From: Belnapia arida
GTDB lineage: Bacteria > Pseudomonadota > Alphaproteobacteria > Acetobacterales > Acetobacteraceae
Direction of reading: 5' to 3'
NCBI RefSeq assembly: GCF_016773205.1
Contig: NZ_JAETWB010000017.1
Coordinates: 39,946-103,945, forward strand
DNA length: 64,000 nt
Positions 10,588 through 19,234 of the stretch are shown piece by piece. The position numbers and the translations under genes are program-made. Under the pieces are notes generated by a model. It did not search any database. It saw only the letters and a list, made by a program, of their open reading frames with translations, and was not told where the DNA came from. Position 1 is the stretch's first letter, and each line of letters begins with the position of its first letter.

Positions 10588-10665
10588 CGTTTTTAACCTC
10601 GGCAGCCGCTGCGCGGCGCCGGACCCCCTGCTGCTGCGGGCATGCCGCTGCGGCTAGTCGTCATG

Positions 10666-10715
10666 TAATCACCCTCTGGACCTCGCCGCTCACTTACTAA
10701 CAATTACGGTGATTA
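10666..10715 (-). promoter_or_regulatory. Candidate ArsR operator region upstream of the arsenic operon
   Basis: The 160-base gap before the ArsR-ArsC gene contains AATTACGGTGATT at 10702-10714, an imperfect 13-base palindrome of the form AATnACnGTnATT. It also contains a wider inverted repeat: TAATCACC at 10666-10673 and GGTGATTA at 10708-10715. AT-rich dyads of this kind are usual ArsR targets. The positions are about 80-130 bases before the start codon. Seen by eye only; no promoter boxes could be fixed with certainty. Confidence 0.4.
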
Positions 10716-10749
10716 TGATGAGCGACTGGGTTTCTGAGATTGAAGCGCA

Positions 10750-11835
10750 TCAATCATTTGGGCGCCGCATCATGATGGTGCGGTCTCGCACCACAGCCCG
10801 AACCTGCAGCAGGCGTTCGGAGTCGACGGGCACCAAGCCGATACGCAGAAGGTAACCACCGGACCCCATAGCGCCGTCGGAGACATATTCAGCAAGGAAC
10901 TCTTTAAGGCCTGGCACCCGTTCGAGGTTCGGCCGCTTCACATACAAGAAGAGAGGCCGCGAGAGAGGGTAACGCCCAGAGGCAATGGTCTCGGCGGCAT
11001 CATCCACGCCCTCGATGGAGGACCCTTCGATGCGCTCCCTGTTGGCTTGCAGGAAGCTGAAACCGAAGACGCCGAGCGTACCGTCGCGGCCCTCCGTAAC
11101 GCGACGTACGATGGCTTGGTCGTCCTCGCCGCCGTCGACCCAGCCTCCGTCCTCCCTCACAGTGCTGCAGAGGCGGGTCCGCTCAGCGGCATCCGTGATG
11201 ACCTGGATTTCCGGAAACGTCCGGCAGCCTGCCAACATCGCTAGTTCGGTGAAGCTGTCGCGGGTGCCGGAAGTTCGCGGCGGTCCGATGACGCTGATGG
11301 GCCAGTCTGGCAAGGAGGCCGAGATTTGGCGCCATGAGGTGAACGGGTTCGGTACAATGCGCCCGCCCTGCGGTACCTCCTTGGCCATCCCCATCCACAG
11401 TTGAGCCAGAGTAAAGTTGGGCGAAGGCAACCCTCTGCGATGTGCCACGACGATACCGTCGAACCCGATTGGGATTTCCATTATTTCGTTCACGCCGTTT
11501 CGGACGCATAAGCTGAACTCGCCAGCCGTCATGCGGCGTGATGCGTTTTGGACGTCAGGATGCTGGAGGTTAGAACCTCGGCAAAATTGTGCGAAGCCAT
11601 GCACAGTGCCGGTGCTGGTAACCTGCACCCGCTCCCCTCCTGCCGCTCTCGCAATGCTGCTGGCGACTGCGGAAGTGAAAGGGAACACTGTCGAGCTGCC
11701 GGTTACCTGGACCGTTTCACGTGGCTGTGCAGCCGCTGGATGACCGTACATGGCCAGCATGGCCGCAACTACTGCAGCAATCAAAACCTTGCTCGACTTG
11801 CGGCCAAACGGGCCTCCGTCCTTCTCACGCCTCAT
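10750..11835 (-). CDS. pstS: PstS-like phosphate (or arsenate-related) periplasmic binding protein
   Basis: A substrate-binding protein of 361 residues from the chosen start; an in-frame Met 27 codons further upstream is possible. After a basic N-terminus the signal peptide VLIAAVVAAMLAMYGHPAAA ends at AAAQ. The mature part begins VQVTGSSTVFPFTSAV, the phosphate-binding TGSST motif of PstS, and a later SGTRDSF motif completes the ligand site. No pstCAB genes follow. Its position just upstream of the arsenic operon fits known arsenic islands that carry their own phosphate-binding protein, possibly to favour phosphate over arsenate. That role is inferred from context. Confidence 0.85.
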   Translation of the reverse strand: MRREKDGGPFGRKSSKVLIAAVVAAMLAMYGHPAAAQPRETVQVTGSSTVFPFTSAVASSIARAAGGERVQVTSTGTVHGFAQFCRGSNLQHPDVQNASRRMTAGEFSLCVRNGVNEIMEIPIGFDGIVVAHRRGLPSPNFTLAQLWMGMAKEVPQGGRIVPNPFTSWRQISASLPDWPISVIGPPRTSGTRDSFTELAMLAGCRTFPEIQVITDAAERTRLCSTVREDGGWVDGGEDDQAIVRRVTEGRDGTLGVFGFSFLQANRERIEGSSIEGVDDAAETIASGRYPLSRPLFLYVKRPNLERVPGLKEFLAEYVSDGAMGSGGYLLRIGLVPVDSERLLQVRAVVRDRTIMMRRPND

Positions 11836-12204
11836 CTGACCACCACGACACCGCTCCTCCGCTGATGTCGGCCGATGTCCCGCAACGAAAGCCAGCATAG
11901 CTTTGAGACCTTCCACGCAAACACCCAGACAAGAAAGCTCAATTCGAGGTTTGCAGAAAGGTCATAGAATGCCGATGGGATGTTGTCTGTTACAGAACAG
12001 TGAAATCCCATGGGCTTGGGTCCGGCTACACGGGATCCATGGGTGCGCTGAAGCAGTTTGATGAACCATGCGCTTGGCTGAACAACAGTAGGGTACGAAG
12101 CAGGAGCATCCGTAAGGCGGCGGCTCTGATACGGCCTGCAACGGAGACCGTCGATTTTGGCGACTACTGCAATGGCTCGAGTGCGGCTCAACGGTGTTGG
12201 GGCG

Positions 12205-12227
12205 TTGACACGACAGTGTCATATAGA
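12205..12227 (+). promoter_or_regulatory. Perfect dyad overlapping a promoter-like sequence
   Basis: TGACAC at 12206-12211 and GTGTCA at 12216-12221 form a perfect inverted repeat with a 4-base loop. A TTGACA box (12205-12210) overlaps its left arm and TATAGA follows at 12222, but the spacing is too short for a standard promoter pair. It lies 22 bases upstream of the small gene starting at 12249, so it could be an operator for it. The remaining sequence from 11836 to 12204 shows nothing recognisable. Confidence 0.3.
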
Positions 12228-12248
12228 AGAGTTTGCGGCTTGTTAGCC

Positions 12249-12485
12249 ATGAGACAGGCCATGAACAAGCCGCAGCAGGTAATCTTGAAGGCTTACCGAG
12301 ACCACCGTCTTGAGGTTTCAGACGACGGCGGTGATGGATGGGTTCTCGTCTTGTATTCACCGGACGGAGTACGCTCTGCAACATTCCGAAGCAGTGTTCC
12401 GAACGGGTTAAATATTCTAATTGCGGAGGCTGAAAATACCGTCGACCGCCGCTTTGACGGCTGCCCATGGGAAAGGGCGCCGTAA
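12249..12485 (+). CDS. Small hypothetical protein (78 aa)
   Basis: I do not recognise this protein. It is short and soluble, with alternating charged and hydrophobic residues (ILKAYRDHRLEVSDDGGDGW, then VLYSPDGVR), and reads like a small alpha/beta domain and not like a shadow frame. Two in-frame ATG codons, at 12249 and 12261, are possible starts. The dyad immediately upstream supports real expression. It stands alone between the PstS-like gene, which runs the other way, and the replication gene. Confidence 0.5.
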   Translation: MRQAMNKPQQVILKAYRDHRLEVSDDGGDGWVLVLYSPDGVRSATFRSSVPNGLNILIAEAENTVDRRFDGCPWERAP

Positions 12486-13033
12486 GCTGAACGGCCTGAA
12501 CGGACAGTCGACGGGGACAACTCGGACTGTTTCCACCAACGTCACATCCAGTGTCGAGCCGGTCGGGTTGCGTCGCCACAGTTCTGCTTGAAGCAGCTGA
12601 CGGTAGTCGAGGACGCGAGCGATCCACCATGCCCTGCATACTCGCGCGAAGTTAGGCGGCCTAGCCCAGCACCTCCGCAACGCGGGAGGATTCGCGCCAT
12701 AGAGGCAATGGTTAGGCGTCGCAGAATCCTCTCTCAACCCTGCCGTTCTCCGGTCGCTGATACCCCACAAGCTGTCGTTCCCTACTTTTAGTTTAGGTTT
12801 TTCTTCTAGGAGAATCGGCATTTTGAGCAGAATGTAGGAATCGGGTCCGGAACCGAAGCCCTTCAGGTCTCGTCGGACATCGTGTTTGTAACGAGGCCGT
12901 GAATGGATTCCCATCCGGCTCGCGTCGAAAGCGCGGGCAATCAGGACAGCGCTGACGCGGCGGCTACGCCTGTGCGTGCCAAAACGCGCCAGCGTAAGCT
13001 TGGAGTGCGACGGCCTCGGAGGCGTAAACCGGA
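12486..13033. other. Leader region of the replication gene
   Basis: About 550 bases without a convincing gene. A pyrimidine- and AT-rich patch around 12775-12840 stands out from the GC-rich surroundings and could hold the promoter or an origin-proximal unwinding element for the replication gene that follows. No iteron array was found here. A competing frame from 12903 overlaps the start of the replication gene but is Arg-rich and looks non-coding. Confidence 0.3.
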
Positions 13034-15304
13034 ATGCGACGCAGCCTGGATTATCCGCTACGGCGAAAAGTACACTACTCTGTCCAACGCAGCACATCAC
13101 AGACGCATGCGGTGCCGGACCCGGGACCGCATGCGGAAGAGAAGCCGGACCCGCCTGAAGCTGACAAAGACCAGTCTGCCCGAGTTGAGGCGGAAACGGC
13201 GAAAACAATTTTACCTCACTCGGAAGCGCTCGACGCCAACGTTGAGGCTCAGACGAGCAAGCCTGCATCGGCCGCCCCAAAAGAGGCAAAACCCAAGCCG
13301 ACTGCCGAAATGATTGCGCTTTTCACAGATGCGGCACGCGAACGCAGACGGTCAACAGAAGCTTGCGTCAAACTACGGATGGAAGTGGGCTTCCAATGGT
13401 GGGGCGGGTTCTTCGCAGAGAGCAAAACCTATTTCCGCCCCGAATTTTGCTACCGCGGATTGGTGTCCTCCGAGCACCCAATCCTGCAGCTGTTCGCATC
13501 CAAAGTACCTAAGGTTCGGCGTTTATACGTTGGAGACCATAAGGGTGAGGCGTACCGCAGCGACAGCAAGCTGCTGGCACTCGACGCAGCTTACGTCGAA
13601 GACAACAAACGGGTCTGTGGCGTTCTCCGCATTGAGGTAGACGCTATCCTGGCGTGGGACGACATTGCTGACGCATGCCGGACGGCTGGCGTACCGCTCC
13701 CGAATTTGGTGGTTGGCTGGGAGGACAACGATGGGCGGGTCCACCATCCACACCTCTTCTGGTTGTTGCACGACAGCGTCCCGATGGAGGGTGAGCGATG
13801 CGCTCGGTTCAGCGCTCTCTACCGAGGCGTCCTCCGCGGTCTCACCAAAGCCCTGCTGCCGCTCGGTGCCGACCCTGGCGGCCTCCTGAATAGCCACAGG
13901 CACAAAAACCCTCTCAGCCCGATGTGGCAGCGGCGCATCTTGGCAGAGCAGCCCTATGACCTCGGCGTGTTGCGTCAGCACGTCGACATCAACGTCCGCA
14001 TGGACGCGCTGCGGGAGTTGGCCGCTGCGCAGCAGCGCAGTCCGACGCTCTCACCGGAACATCCCGACCCACTCATCGCCGCCGGGTCAAATCGCTTGTT
14101 TGCGCATCTGACATCTTGGGCGCGGCAAGAGGTTTGGCCGCACAAGGCTGCCGGTCGTGACGAGCAAGAGTTCAGCGCCAGAGTGGCAGCGGAGGCCATG
14201 CGCCTCGCTGACAGCCTAAGCGGCGATGGCCGACGTGCTGAGAAGAAGGCTTTGGTGACTGCCGCCAAAGTCGCTCGGTGGACTTGGCACGTCTATAAGG
14301 CTCGCGCTCCGAAACCGGTTACGTCCAACCCGGTTGACTTGGCGGAACGCCATGGCGCTGGTGGCCGGATGACAGCCGAATCCCGCAAAGCACGCTCTGA
14401 GGGTTTGATTGTCGCGGCCGCCACCCGTTTGGCAAAGGAACTTGGCCGGACGCCGACCCAGGCCGCAGTGCTGGCAGCCGTCCAAAACGAGGGTATCGTC
14501 AGCGAACGGACTGTCCGGCGCCACTGGGATGCGGTTCGCTCGGCGATGGCCAATGGGGCCGAAAGCGAGCCCGCAAACAACCGGACAGACGCTGTCCCCC
14601 ATGTAAAAAAGGGCCACCTCAATTCGGCGGAAACGGAAAACCCTTCGCTTGCTTCCCTGCTCCCGGTAACCCACGACCTGGAGATGGTACCCACCCCCTG
14701 CCGTGAGGCTACCGCTGTACAGGTAGAACTTCCCGCACTGGCCATGGCAGACGTGGTAACCCACTCAGAGCCGGTGGTACCCGATATCCGGGAGAGGATT
14801 CCGCTTGGCGCCGCCGTGGCTGTGGTGGACCCCTCGAGCATGGTACCCAGCCCATTCCCCGCAGTAGCCTCTGTCGGCGCGAACCCTTCCGTGCTTGCCA
14901 TAGCAGACTCCCCCGACGTGGTACCGCCCAAAGCTCCTGTGACATCCGGGGTTCGAACAGAAATTCTCTATGGCGCTTCCATGGTGGATTCTACCAGCGT
15001 GGCGACGTCTTTGTGCTCTACGACATCCGATGTCCGGGCAGGGATTTCCTCCGGCCCGGACATGGTGAACTCCTTGAGCGTGGTACCCGACCCACGTCCT
15101 GCGGTGTCCCAGATGCGGGTAGAGACTCTCGCCGTGGCTGCCGAGATGGAGTCGTCGGCAGTGGTATTTGCCTGTCGCCCGGCGCTGCCTAATCCCTCAA
15201 AAGAGCATTGCTTGCTCCCCGTGGGAGACCGACGGGATATGGTAAACCACTCCTGCCTAACGGAAGTCCCGGGTTGGGAAGAGATGTTTCCAATTCCGTG
15301 GTAG
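13034..15304 (+). CDS. Plasmid replication initiator, replicase (primase-like) family
   Basis: A 756-residue protein. Residues 1-90 are charged and low in complexity, so the true start is uncertain. Residues 90-330 resemble plasmid replicases of the ColE2/RepA kind: LRIEVDAI at 198-205 could be the metal-binding strand of an archaeo-eukaryotic-type primase, and HHPHLFWLL at 237-245 its second motif. An SHRHKNPLS segment follows at 287. Residues 440-500 look like a helix-turn-helix (TPTQAAVLAAVQNEG, then SERTVRRHW). The last 190 residues are degenerate repeats, listed separately. No parAB genes are visible. Replicase assignment is by motif only. Confidence 0.65.
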   Translation: MRRSLDYPLRRKVHYSVQRSTSQTHAVPDPGPHAEEKPDPPEADKDQSARVEAETAKTILPHSEALDANVEAQTSKPASAAPKEAKPKPTAEMIALFTDAARERRRSTEACVKLRMEVGFQWWGGFFAESKTYFRPEFCYRGLVSSEHPILQLFASKVPKVRRLYVGDHKGEAYRSDSKLLALDAAYVEDNKRVCGVLRIEVDAILAWDDIADACRTAGVPLPNLVVGWEDNDGRVHHPHLFWLLHDSVPMEGERCARFSALYRGVLRGLTKALLPLGADPGGLLNSHRHKNPLSPMWQRRILAEQPYDLGVLRQHVDINVRMDALRELAAAQQRSPTLSPEHPDPLIAAGSNRLFAHLTSWARQEVWPHKAAGRDEQEFSARVAAEAMRLADSLSGDGRRAEKKALVTAAKVARWTWHVYKARAPKPVTSNPVDLAERHGAGGRMTAESRKARSEGLIVAAATRLAKELGRTPTQAAVLAAVQNEGIVSERTVRRHWDAVRSAMANGAESEPANNRTDAVPHVKKGHLNSAETENPSLASLLPVTHDLEMVPTPCREATAVQVELPALAMADVVTHSEPVVPDIRERIPLGAAVAVVDPSSMVPSPFPAVASVGANPSVLAIADSPDVVPPKAPVTSGVRTEILYGASMVDSTSVATSLCSTTSDVRAGISSGPDMVNSLSVVPDPRPAVSQMRVETLAVAAEMESSAVVFACRPALPNPSKEHCLLPVGDRRDMVNHSCLTEVPGWEEMFPIPW
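14660..15180 (+). repeat. Degenerate tandem repeats, about 81 bases (27 codons), in the 3' end of the replication gene
   Basis: The segment TGGTACC or a variant recurs at 14685, 14775, 14841, 14919, 15000 (TGGCGAC), 15081 and 15162 (TGGTATT). The last four intervals are 78-81 bases, and a second, similar motif lies 18-21 bases before most copies. In protein the copies read as Met-Val-Asp/Asn-Ser and Val-Val-Pro motifs separated by Ala/Thr/Ser-rich spacers. They could be iterons embedded in the coding sequence or simply a protein repeat. Only an alignment would decide. Confidence 0.55.
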
Positions 15305-15476
15305 ACTCTCGTGGCGCTGCTCTAACTCGCGACCGAGAAGCTTCTGACCGAGGCACGCGAGGTCAGGGGGATATGTCGCTCATGTCCGTCGCATTCGTCA
15401 GCTCCTGGGCCTCATTTACCTCGACGAGCGCCTGTGGGCCCGGGCGGCGGTCCCGCCCCGTTCAGCCGAGAGGGCC

Positions 15477-15860
15477 TCAGGCCCGGGACACCGACCCTGC
15501 GGTGTCCATCAGAATGTCGATGATGGCGTCGTGCCCGCCTTTGATGACGTCGCCCGGAGCGCCCTGGTCGAAGCCGGATTCTGCCACGTCCTACGGCGCA
15601 CCGACGACGCCGACGCTCACCATCAGGAGGACCAGCGCGAGGCGGTGGCCACGCTTCCCATCGAGCGTCTGGCCGAACACGAACAGTGTCAGCCAGAGCG
15701 TCAGGGCAAGGATGCTGCATGCGTGCAGGACACGGTCGAACTACCAGAACTTCTGCTCCAGGTCGAACACGTTGCCCGTGGCGTTCGTCATACCCAGAAC
15801 GGTGAGCAGCGCCCAGGCGATTGCTCGGCTCCAGGAAGTCGGCTGCATGGTCCCCCGCAT
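15477..15860 (-). pseudogene. Small membrane protein gene with two in-frame TAG codons (YjdF/DUF2238-like)
   Basis: The frame starts at an ATG overlapping the CDF stop (TGATG), runs through GNVFDLEQKFW, and meets TAG at 15741-15743. The same frame then continues with protein-like sequence (FDRVLHACSILALTLWLTLF), meets a second TAG at 15591-15593, and continues through APGDVIKGGHDAIIDILMDT to a normal TGA. Read through both stops it gives about 127 residues with three membrane helices and the D-D-DT signature of YjdF-like proteins. Both stops sit where that family has Trp, so TGG to TAG is the likely change. Function unknown. Confidence 0.65.
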
Positions 15861-16798
15861 CAGACCACGTGGTCCGGCCGCAGCCCGCAAGCCTGTGCCG
15901 TCTCGGGCGTCTCCAGCTGCACCGTGGGGTGGGCAATCCCGAACCGCTCCCGGCACCCGGACTGCACGCGCAGGAGCAGCTCGCGGTCTGCCCGCGCGTC
16001 GTCTCGAACGAGATGCACCGTCAGCGCCGTCTCGGTCGTTCCCATGGCCCAGATGTGCATGTCGTGCACCTCGGTCACGCCGGGCATGCTGGCGAGCCAT
16101 GCCTTGACCTCGTCCGGGGCGATGCCCGCCGGGACGGCGCCCATCGCCAGGTTCACAGAGTCCCGCGGCAGGCCCCAGGTCCCAACCAGGATTACCGCGC
16201 CGATGGCGAGGCTGACCGCCGGGTCCAGCCATAGCCAGCCGGTCCAACGGATAATCAGCGCGGCAACGATGACGCCGATCGTCACCCCAGCATCCGCCGC
16301 CATGTGGAGGTACGCGCCCCGGACGTTGATGTCGCCCTTGCGGCCTGCGGCGAAGAGCCACGCCGTCCCGGCGTTGACAGCCACCCCGACCGCCGCCACC
16401 CAGAGCACCGTCCCGTTGGCCACCGGCTCGGGTTCGGCGAGGCGCCGGACCGCCTCCCAGCCAATGGCACCGACCGCGACCAGCAGGAGGACCGCGTTGA
16501 CCAGCGCTGCCAAGGTGGAGCTCGCCTTCCAGCCGTAGGTGCGGCGCCGCGTCGGGCCCCGCTTGGACAGCAGCGTCGCCCCCCAGGGCAAGCAGCAGGC
16601 CGAGCACGTCCGAGAGGTTGTGCCCGGCGTCCGCCAGCAAGGCCAGCGAGCCGGACAGGATGCCGAACACGCCCTCCAGGACCACGTAGATCGAGTTCAG
16701 GGCGATGCCGATTAGGAAGGCCCGCCCGAAGTCCGCGTGCGAGTGCCGGGGCCGTGCGCGAGGGAGTGCCCGCCGTCGTGGTCGTGGTCATGCCGCAT
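15860..16798 (-). pseudogene. CDF (CzcD-type) cation exporter broken by two one-base frameshifts
   Basis: The gene begins with a His-rich MRHDHDHDGGHSLAHGPG. A missing base near 16745 then moves the true sequence to another frame, which carries SHADFGRAFLIGIALNSIY and LADAGHNLSDVLGLLLA, including the HxxxD zinc site of helix 2. An extra C near 16587 (GGG on the plus strand) restores the first frame, which continues WGATLLSKRGPTRRRTYGWK to the end. The second zinc-site helix (HMAADAGVTIGV) and the C-terminal domain are intact. The two shifts cancel, but the first frame meets a stop between them. Either a dead gene or two sequencing errors. It would have exported Zn, Cd or Co. Confidence 0.8.
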
Positions 16799-17040
16799 GT
16801 CGAGTTCCCCTGTGCCCTGCCCTGTAAACGCCCGGCCCGGCGCTGCTCTTTGTCGGCGTGGAGGGCACGAGCGGCCGCGGGCCCGGAGACGGCTGACCGG
16901 GCGCATGCCAGCGGCGCCCGAGACTGACCGGCGCGGAGCTGGCGCCGCGGAGGATTGCCCAGATTAGGCCCTCCTCCCGACATGCGCTCGACACACCCCC
17001 CGTGCACTTGGAGCGTGCCAGAGTCGGAGAAACAGCCGTC

Positions 17041-17319
17041 ATGCGCCGGGTCACCACGATTGCCGCATTGGTTCTGCTCGCCTTGGGGCCAGCCTGCGCC
17101 CAGCCATACTACGGCGGCGCGCCCGTCTACCCGGGCTATGGACCGGCCCCATACGCGGCCGCTCCGCGATACTGGGGCGGCGGCGGGCACCATCATCACT
17201 ACGTGCCGCAGCGCCACCATCACCATCACGCGCCGCCGCATCACCACGGTGGTCACCACCATGGTGGTGGGCACCGCCATGGCGGCGGACATCACCACGG
17301 TGGCCATCACGGCCGTTAA
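17041..17319 (+). CDS. His-rich secreted protein, probably metal-binding
   Basis: A 92-residue protein with a signal peptide (VTTIAALVLLALGPACA, cleavage before QPYYGG), a Tyr/Pro/Gly-rich linker and a C-terminal half made almost entirely of His and Gly (HHHGGHHHGGGHRHGGGHHH). The start at 17041 is preceded by GGAGA; an upstream in-frame Met is less likely. Such proteins probably chelate divalent metals in the periplasm. It lies divergently from the broken CDF exporter. Its His-Gly tail resembles that of the lipoprotein at 31835-32497. Confidence 0.7.
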   Translation: MRRVTTIAALVLLALGPACAQPYYGGAPVYPGYGPAPYAAAPRYWGGGGHHHHYVPQRHHHHHAPPHHHGGHHHGGGHRHGGGHHHGGHHGR

Positions 17320-17451
17320 GCAGCGGCTTCATGCCCGGCCACGCCTTGCAACAAATGGATGCACCGCCGTGCACCCCCGTGACATGGCGGCCCGACATCG
17401 TCGCCTGTCACGGCTGCCACCTCCTGGCAGCCAGCACAGGAGAACACACGG

Positions 17452-17823
17452 ATGAAGCTTCGCAACGCTCTGGCTGCCGCCCTGCTACTGACCGCGACAG
17501 GCGCCCTGCCCGCCCTGGCGGACGATGACGCCGGTCGTCCACGGATCCTGGCCCAGGCCGCCAGCCAGCGGGACCGGGCGCCCCACTTCGATCCGACGCG
17601 TGGGGACGGCCCGCAGCCGCACAACCCGAGCGCCACGTCGAACCACTCTGGCGGCGCGGCCGCGCATTTCGACGCCCCCAGAGGCGACGGCCCGCAGCCG
17701 CACCGCCCGGACGGCGTCGCCACCCAGTCGCCCAGCGGCGCACCCGCCCACTTCGACGCGACCCAGGGCGGCGGCCAACAGCCGCATGCCCCCGGCCGTG
17801 GCGCGCCCCAGCCGGGGCGCTGA
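17452..17823 (+). CDS. Secreted protein with three 'HFD...GDGPQPH' repeats
   Basis: A 123-residue protein with a clear signal peptide (LAAALLLTATGALPALA). The mature part contains three imperfect units of about 30 residues: PHFDPTRGDGPQPHNP, AHFDAPRGDGPQPHRP and AHFDATQGGGQQPHAP, joined by Ser/Thr/Ala/Gly spacers. The regularly spaced His and Asp residues suggest metal binding; I know no named family. A GC-rich hairpin (GCGCCCC at 17803-17809, GGGGCGC at 17814-17820) spans the last codons and may help end transcription before the convergent kinase gene. Start preceded by AGGAGA. Confidence 0.65.
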   Translation: MKLRNALAAALLLTATGALPALADDDAGRPRILAQAASQRDRAPHFDPTRGDGPQPHNPSATSNHSGGAAAHFDAPRGDGPQPHRPDGVATQSPSGAPAHFDATQGGGQQPHAPGRGAPQPGR

Positions 17824-17881
17824 GCGCCACCTCCCGCCGGGTACCCGCCTGCCGTTACTAGATGCCAGGGATTGACCGCGG

Positions 17882-19234
17882 CTAGGCAGGCGTGACCGCC
17901 GACGTTGGTGGAGACAATGGCAGCTTGAGGACGGCGATCGTGCCCCCTCCCGGAGCGCTGGCGAGTTCCAGCGCTCCCCCGTGGGCCTCGGCGATCGCCT
18001 TGGCGGTCGGTAGGCCGAGGCCGCTGCCGCCGCCCGCCGCGCGCGCCCGATCGCCGCGGAAGAATGGCTCGAAAACCCGGGCCAGATCCTCCGGCGGCAC
18101 GCCGGGACCGCGGTCTCCGACCCGCACCTCGACGCCGCCCTCCCTCACCGTCACCTCGACCCAGGGGTTGGCGCCGTACTTGACCGCGTTCTCGACGAGG
18201 TTGCGAAGGACGCGCTTCAGCGCCACCGGCCGCGCCAGCACCGTGGCCTCGTTGAGGTGCCGCTCCTCCACATCGGTGCCGGTTTCGGCGAACTCGTCCA
18301 CCACCACCTGCACCAGGTCCGTGACCGAAACCGGAACGGCGGGTTCACCGCCGCCGTCCGCGCCACGCAGGTAGGCGAGAACGTAGCCGACCATGCCCTC
18401 CATCTCTGCAAGGTCGCGCTGCACCGTCCGGCGGAGGGCGGGGTCCGGCAATTCGTCGGCGCGCAGTTTCAGCCGCGCGAGCGGCGACATCAGGTCGTGC
18501 GAGAGCGCCCCGAGGGCGAGCGAGCGCTGGCGCAGCAGGTCGCGGACCCGATGCAAGGCTCCGTCGAGCGCTTCCGCGACATCACGCACCTCCCGCGGCC
18601 CTCCCACCTGTGGCAGCGGCGCGTCACCGTCGGGCTGCAAATGCCGGACCGTGCGCGCCAGCTTGGCCAGCGGCGCCGCCGAGACACGCGAGGCCAAGGC
18701 TACGCAGAGCAGCAGCGCGACGGCGACCGCGCCGACGGCAACCCGGAATGCCGTGTCGTCCGCGGCGATCAACGACACGGCCAGGACACGCGCGTTCACC
18801 CAGGAGCCGTCCGCGAGTCGTACGCTGACAGCCACGTCCTGAAGGGCGCCGTGCTCGGCGTCGGACAGGCCAGCGGCGATACGGATCTCCCGCGTCACCT
18901 CGGCCAGGCGGCCGACATGGGCCAGGTCCGATGCCGCCCTGGCGCGGTCCGACGGCAGGTCCGGCGCATCGCCCCAGGAAAGGGCGAGATCGGAGCCGGA
19001 AAGGACTTGGGCGAGGCGCTTGCGGTCGGGAACCGCAGCCGCCGCAACGGCGTCGACCGCCCCGGCTATGCGGTGGGCCGCGACCTCGGCGGCACCCCGT
19101 TCGGCCGCCTGCCGCAGGAGGGCCGCGTGCACGATAAGGCTCACCAACAGCAGGACCACGAGGGCGAACACGCCGGGAGCGAGGATACGGACAAGGAGCG
19201 TGTCCGGCGGCCAGCGCCGCCGTGCGGCGGTCAT
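17882..19234 (-). CDS. Sensor histidine kinase of the Czc operon
   Basis: A membrane kinase of about 450 residues. The start is taken as the ATG at 19234, whose ATGA overlaps the stop of the regulator gene; an ATG two codons earlier is possible. Two membrane helices (about residues 18-40 and 167-184) flank a periplasmic sensor region, followed by HAMP, the H box ALSHDLMSPLARL (His near 246), an N box (LVENAVKYG), and G boxes DRGPGVPP and GSGLGLPTAKAI. With the adjacent OmpR-type regulator it should control the upstream czcCBA genes in response to periplasmic metal, as CzcS/CusS-like kinases do. Confidence 0.88.
   Translation of the reverse strand: MTAARRRWPPDTLLVRILAPGVFALVVLLLVSLIVHAALLRQAAERGAAEVAAHRIAGAVDAVAAAAVPDRKRLAQVLSGSDLALSWGDAPDLPSDRARAASDLAHVGRLAEVTREIRIAAGLSDAEHGALQDVAVSVRLADGSWVNARVLAVSLIAADDTAFRVAVGAVAVALLLCVALASRVSAAPLAKLARTVRHLQPDGDAPLPQVGGPREVRDVAEALDGALHRVRDLLRQRSLALGALSHDLMSPLARLKLRADELPDPALRRTVQRDLAEMEGMVGYVLAYLRGADGGGEPAVPVSVTDLVQVVVDEFAETGTDVEERHLNEATVLARPVALKRVLRNLVENAVKYGANPWVEVTVREGGVEVRVGDRGPGVPPEDLARVFEPFFRGDRARAAGGGSGLGLPTAKAIAEAHGGALELASAPGGGTIAVLKLPLSPPTSAVTPA

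Noticed and set aside
12417..13289. A 290-codon minus-strand frame upstream of the replication gene
   Set aside because: No motif, no ribosome binding site, and it overlaps two better-supported plus-strand genes.
15412..15936. A 174-codon minus-strand frame over the small membrane pseudogene
   Set aside because: Arg- and Gly-rich shadow; the membrane-protein frame with two TAG codons has far better protein character.
17220..17315. His-Gly codon run as a possible CRISPR or satellite array
   Set aside because: Units are short, irregular codon-level repeats inside a coding frame without spacers.
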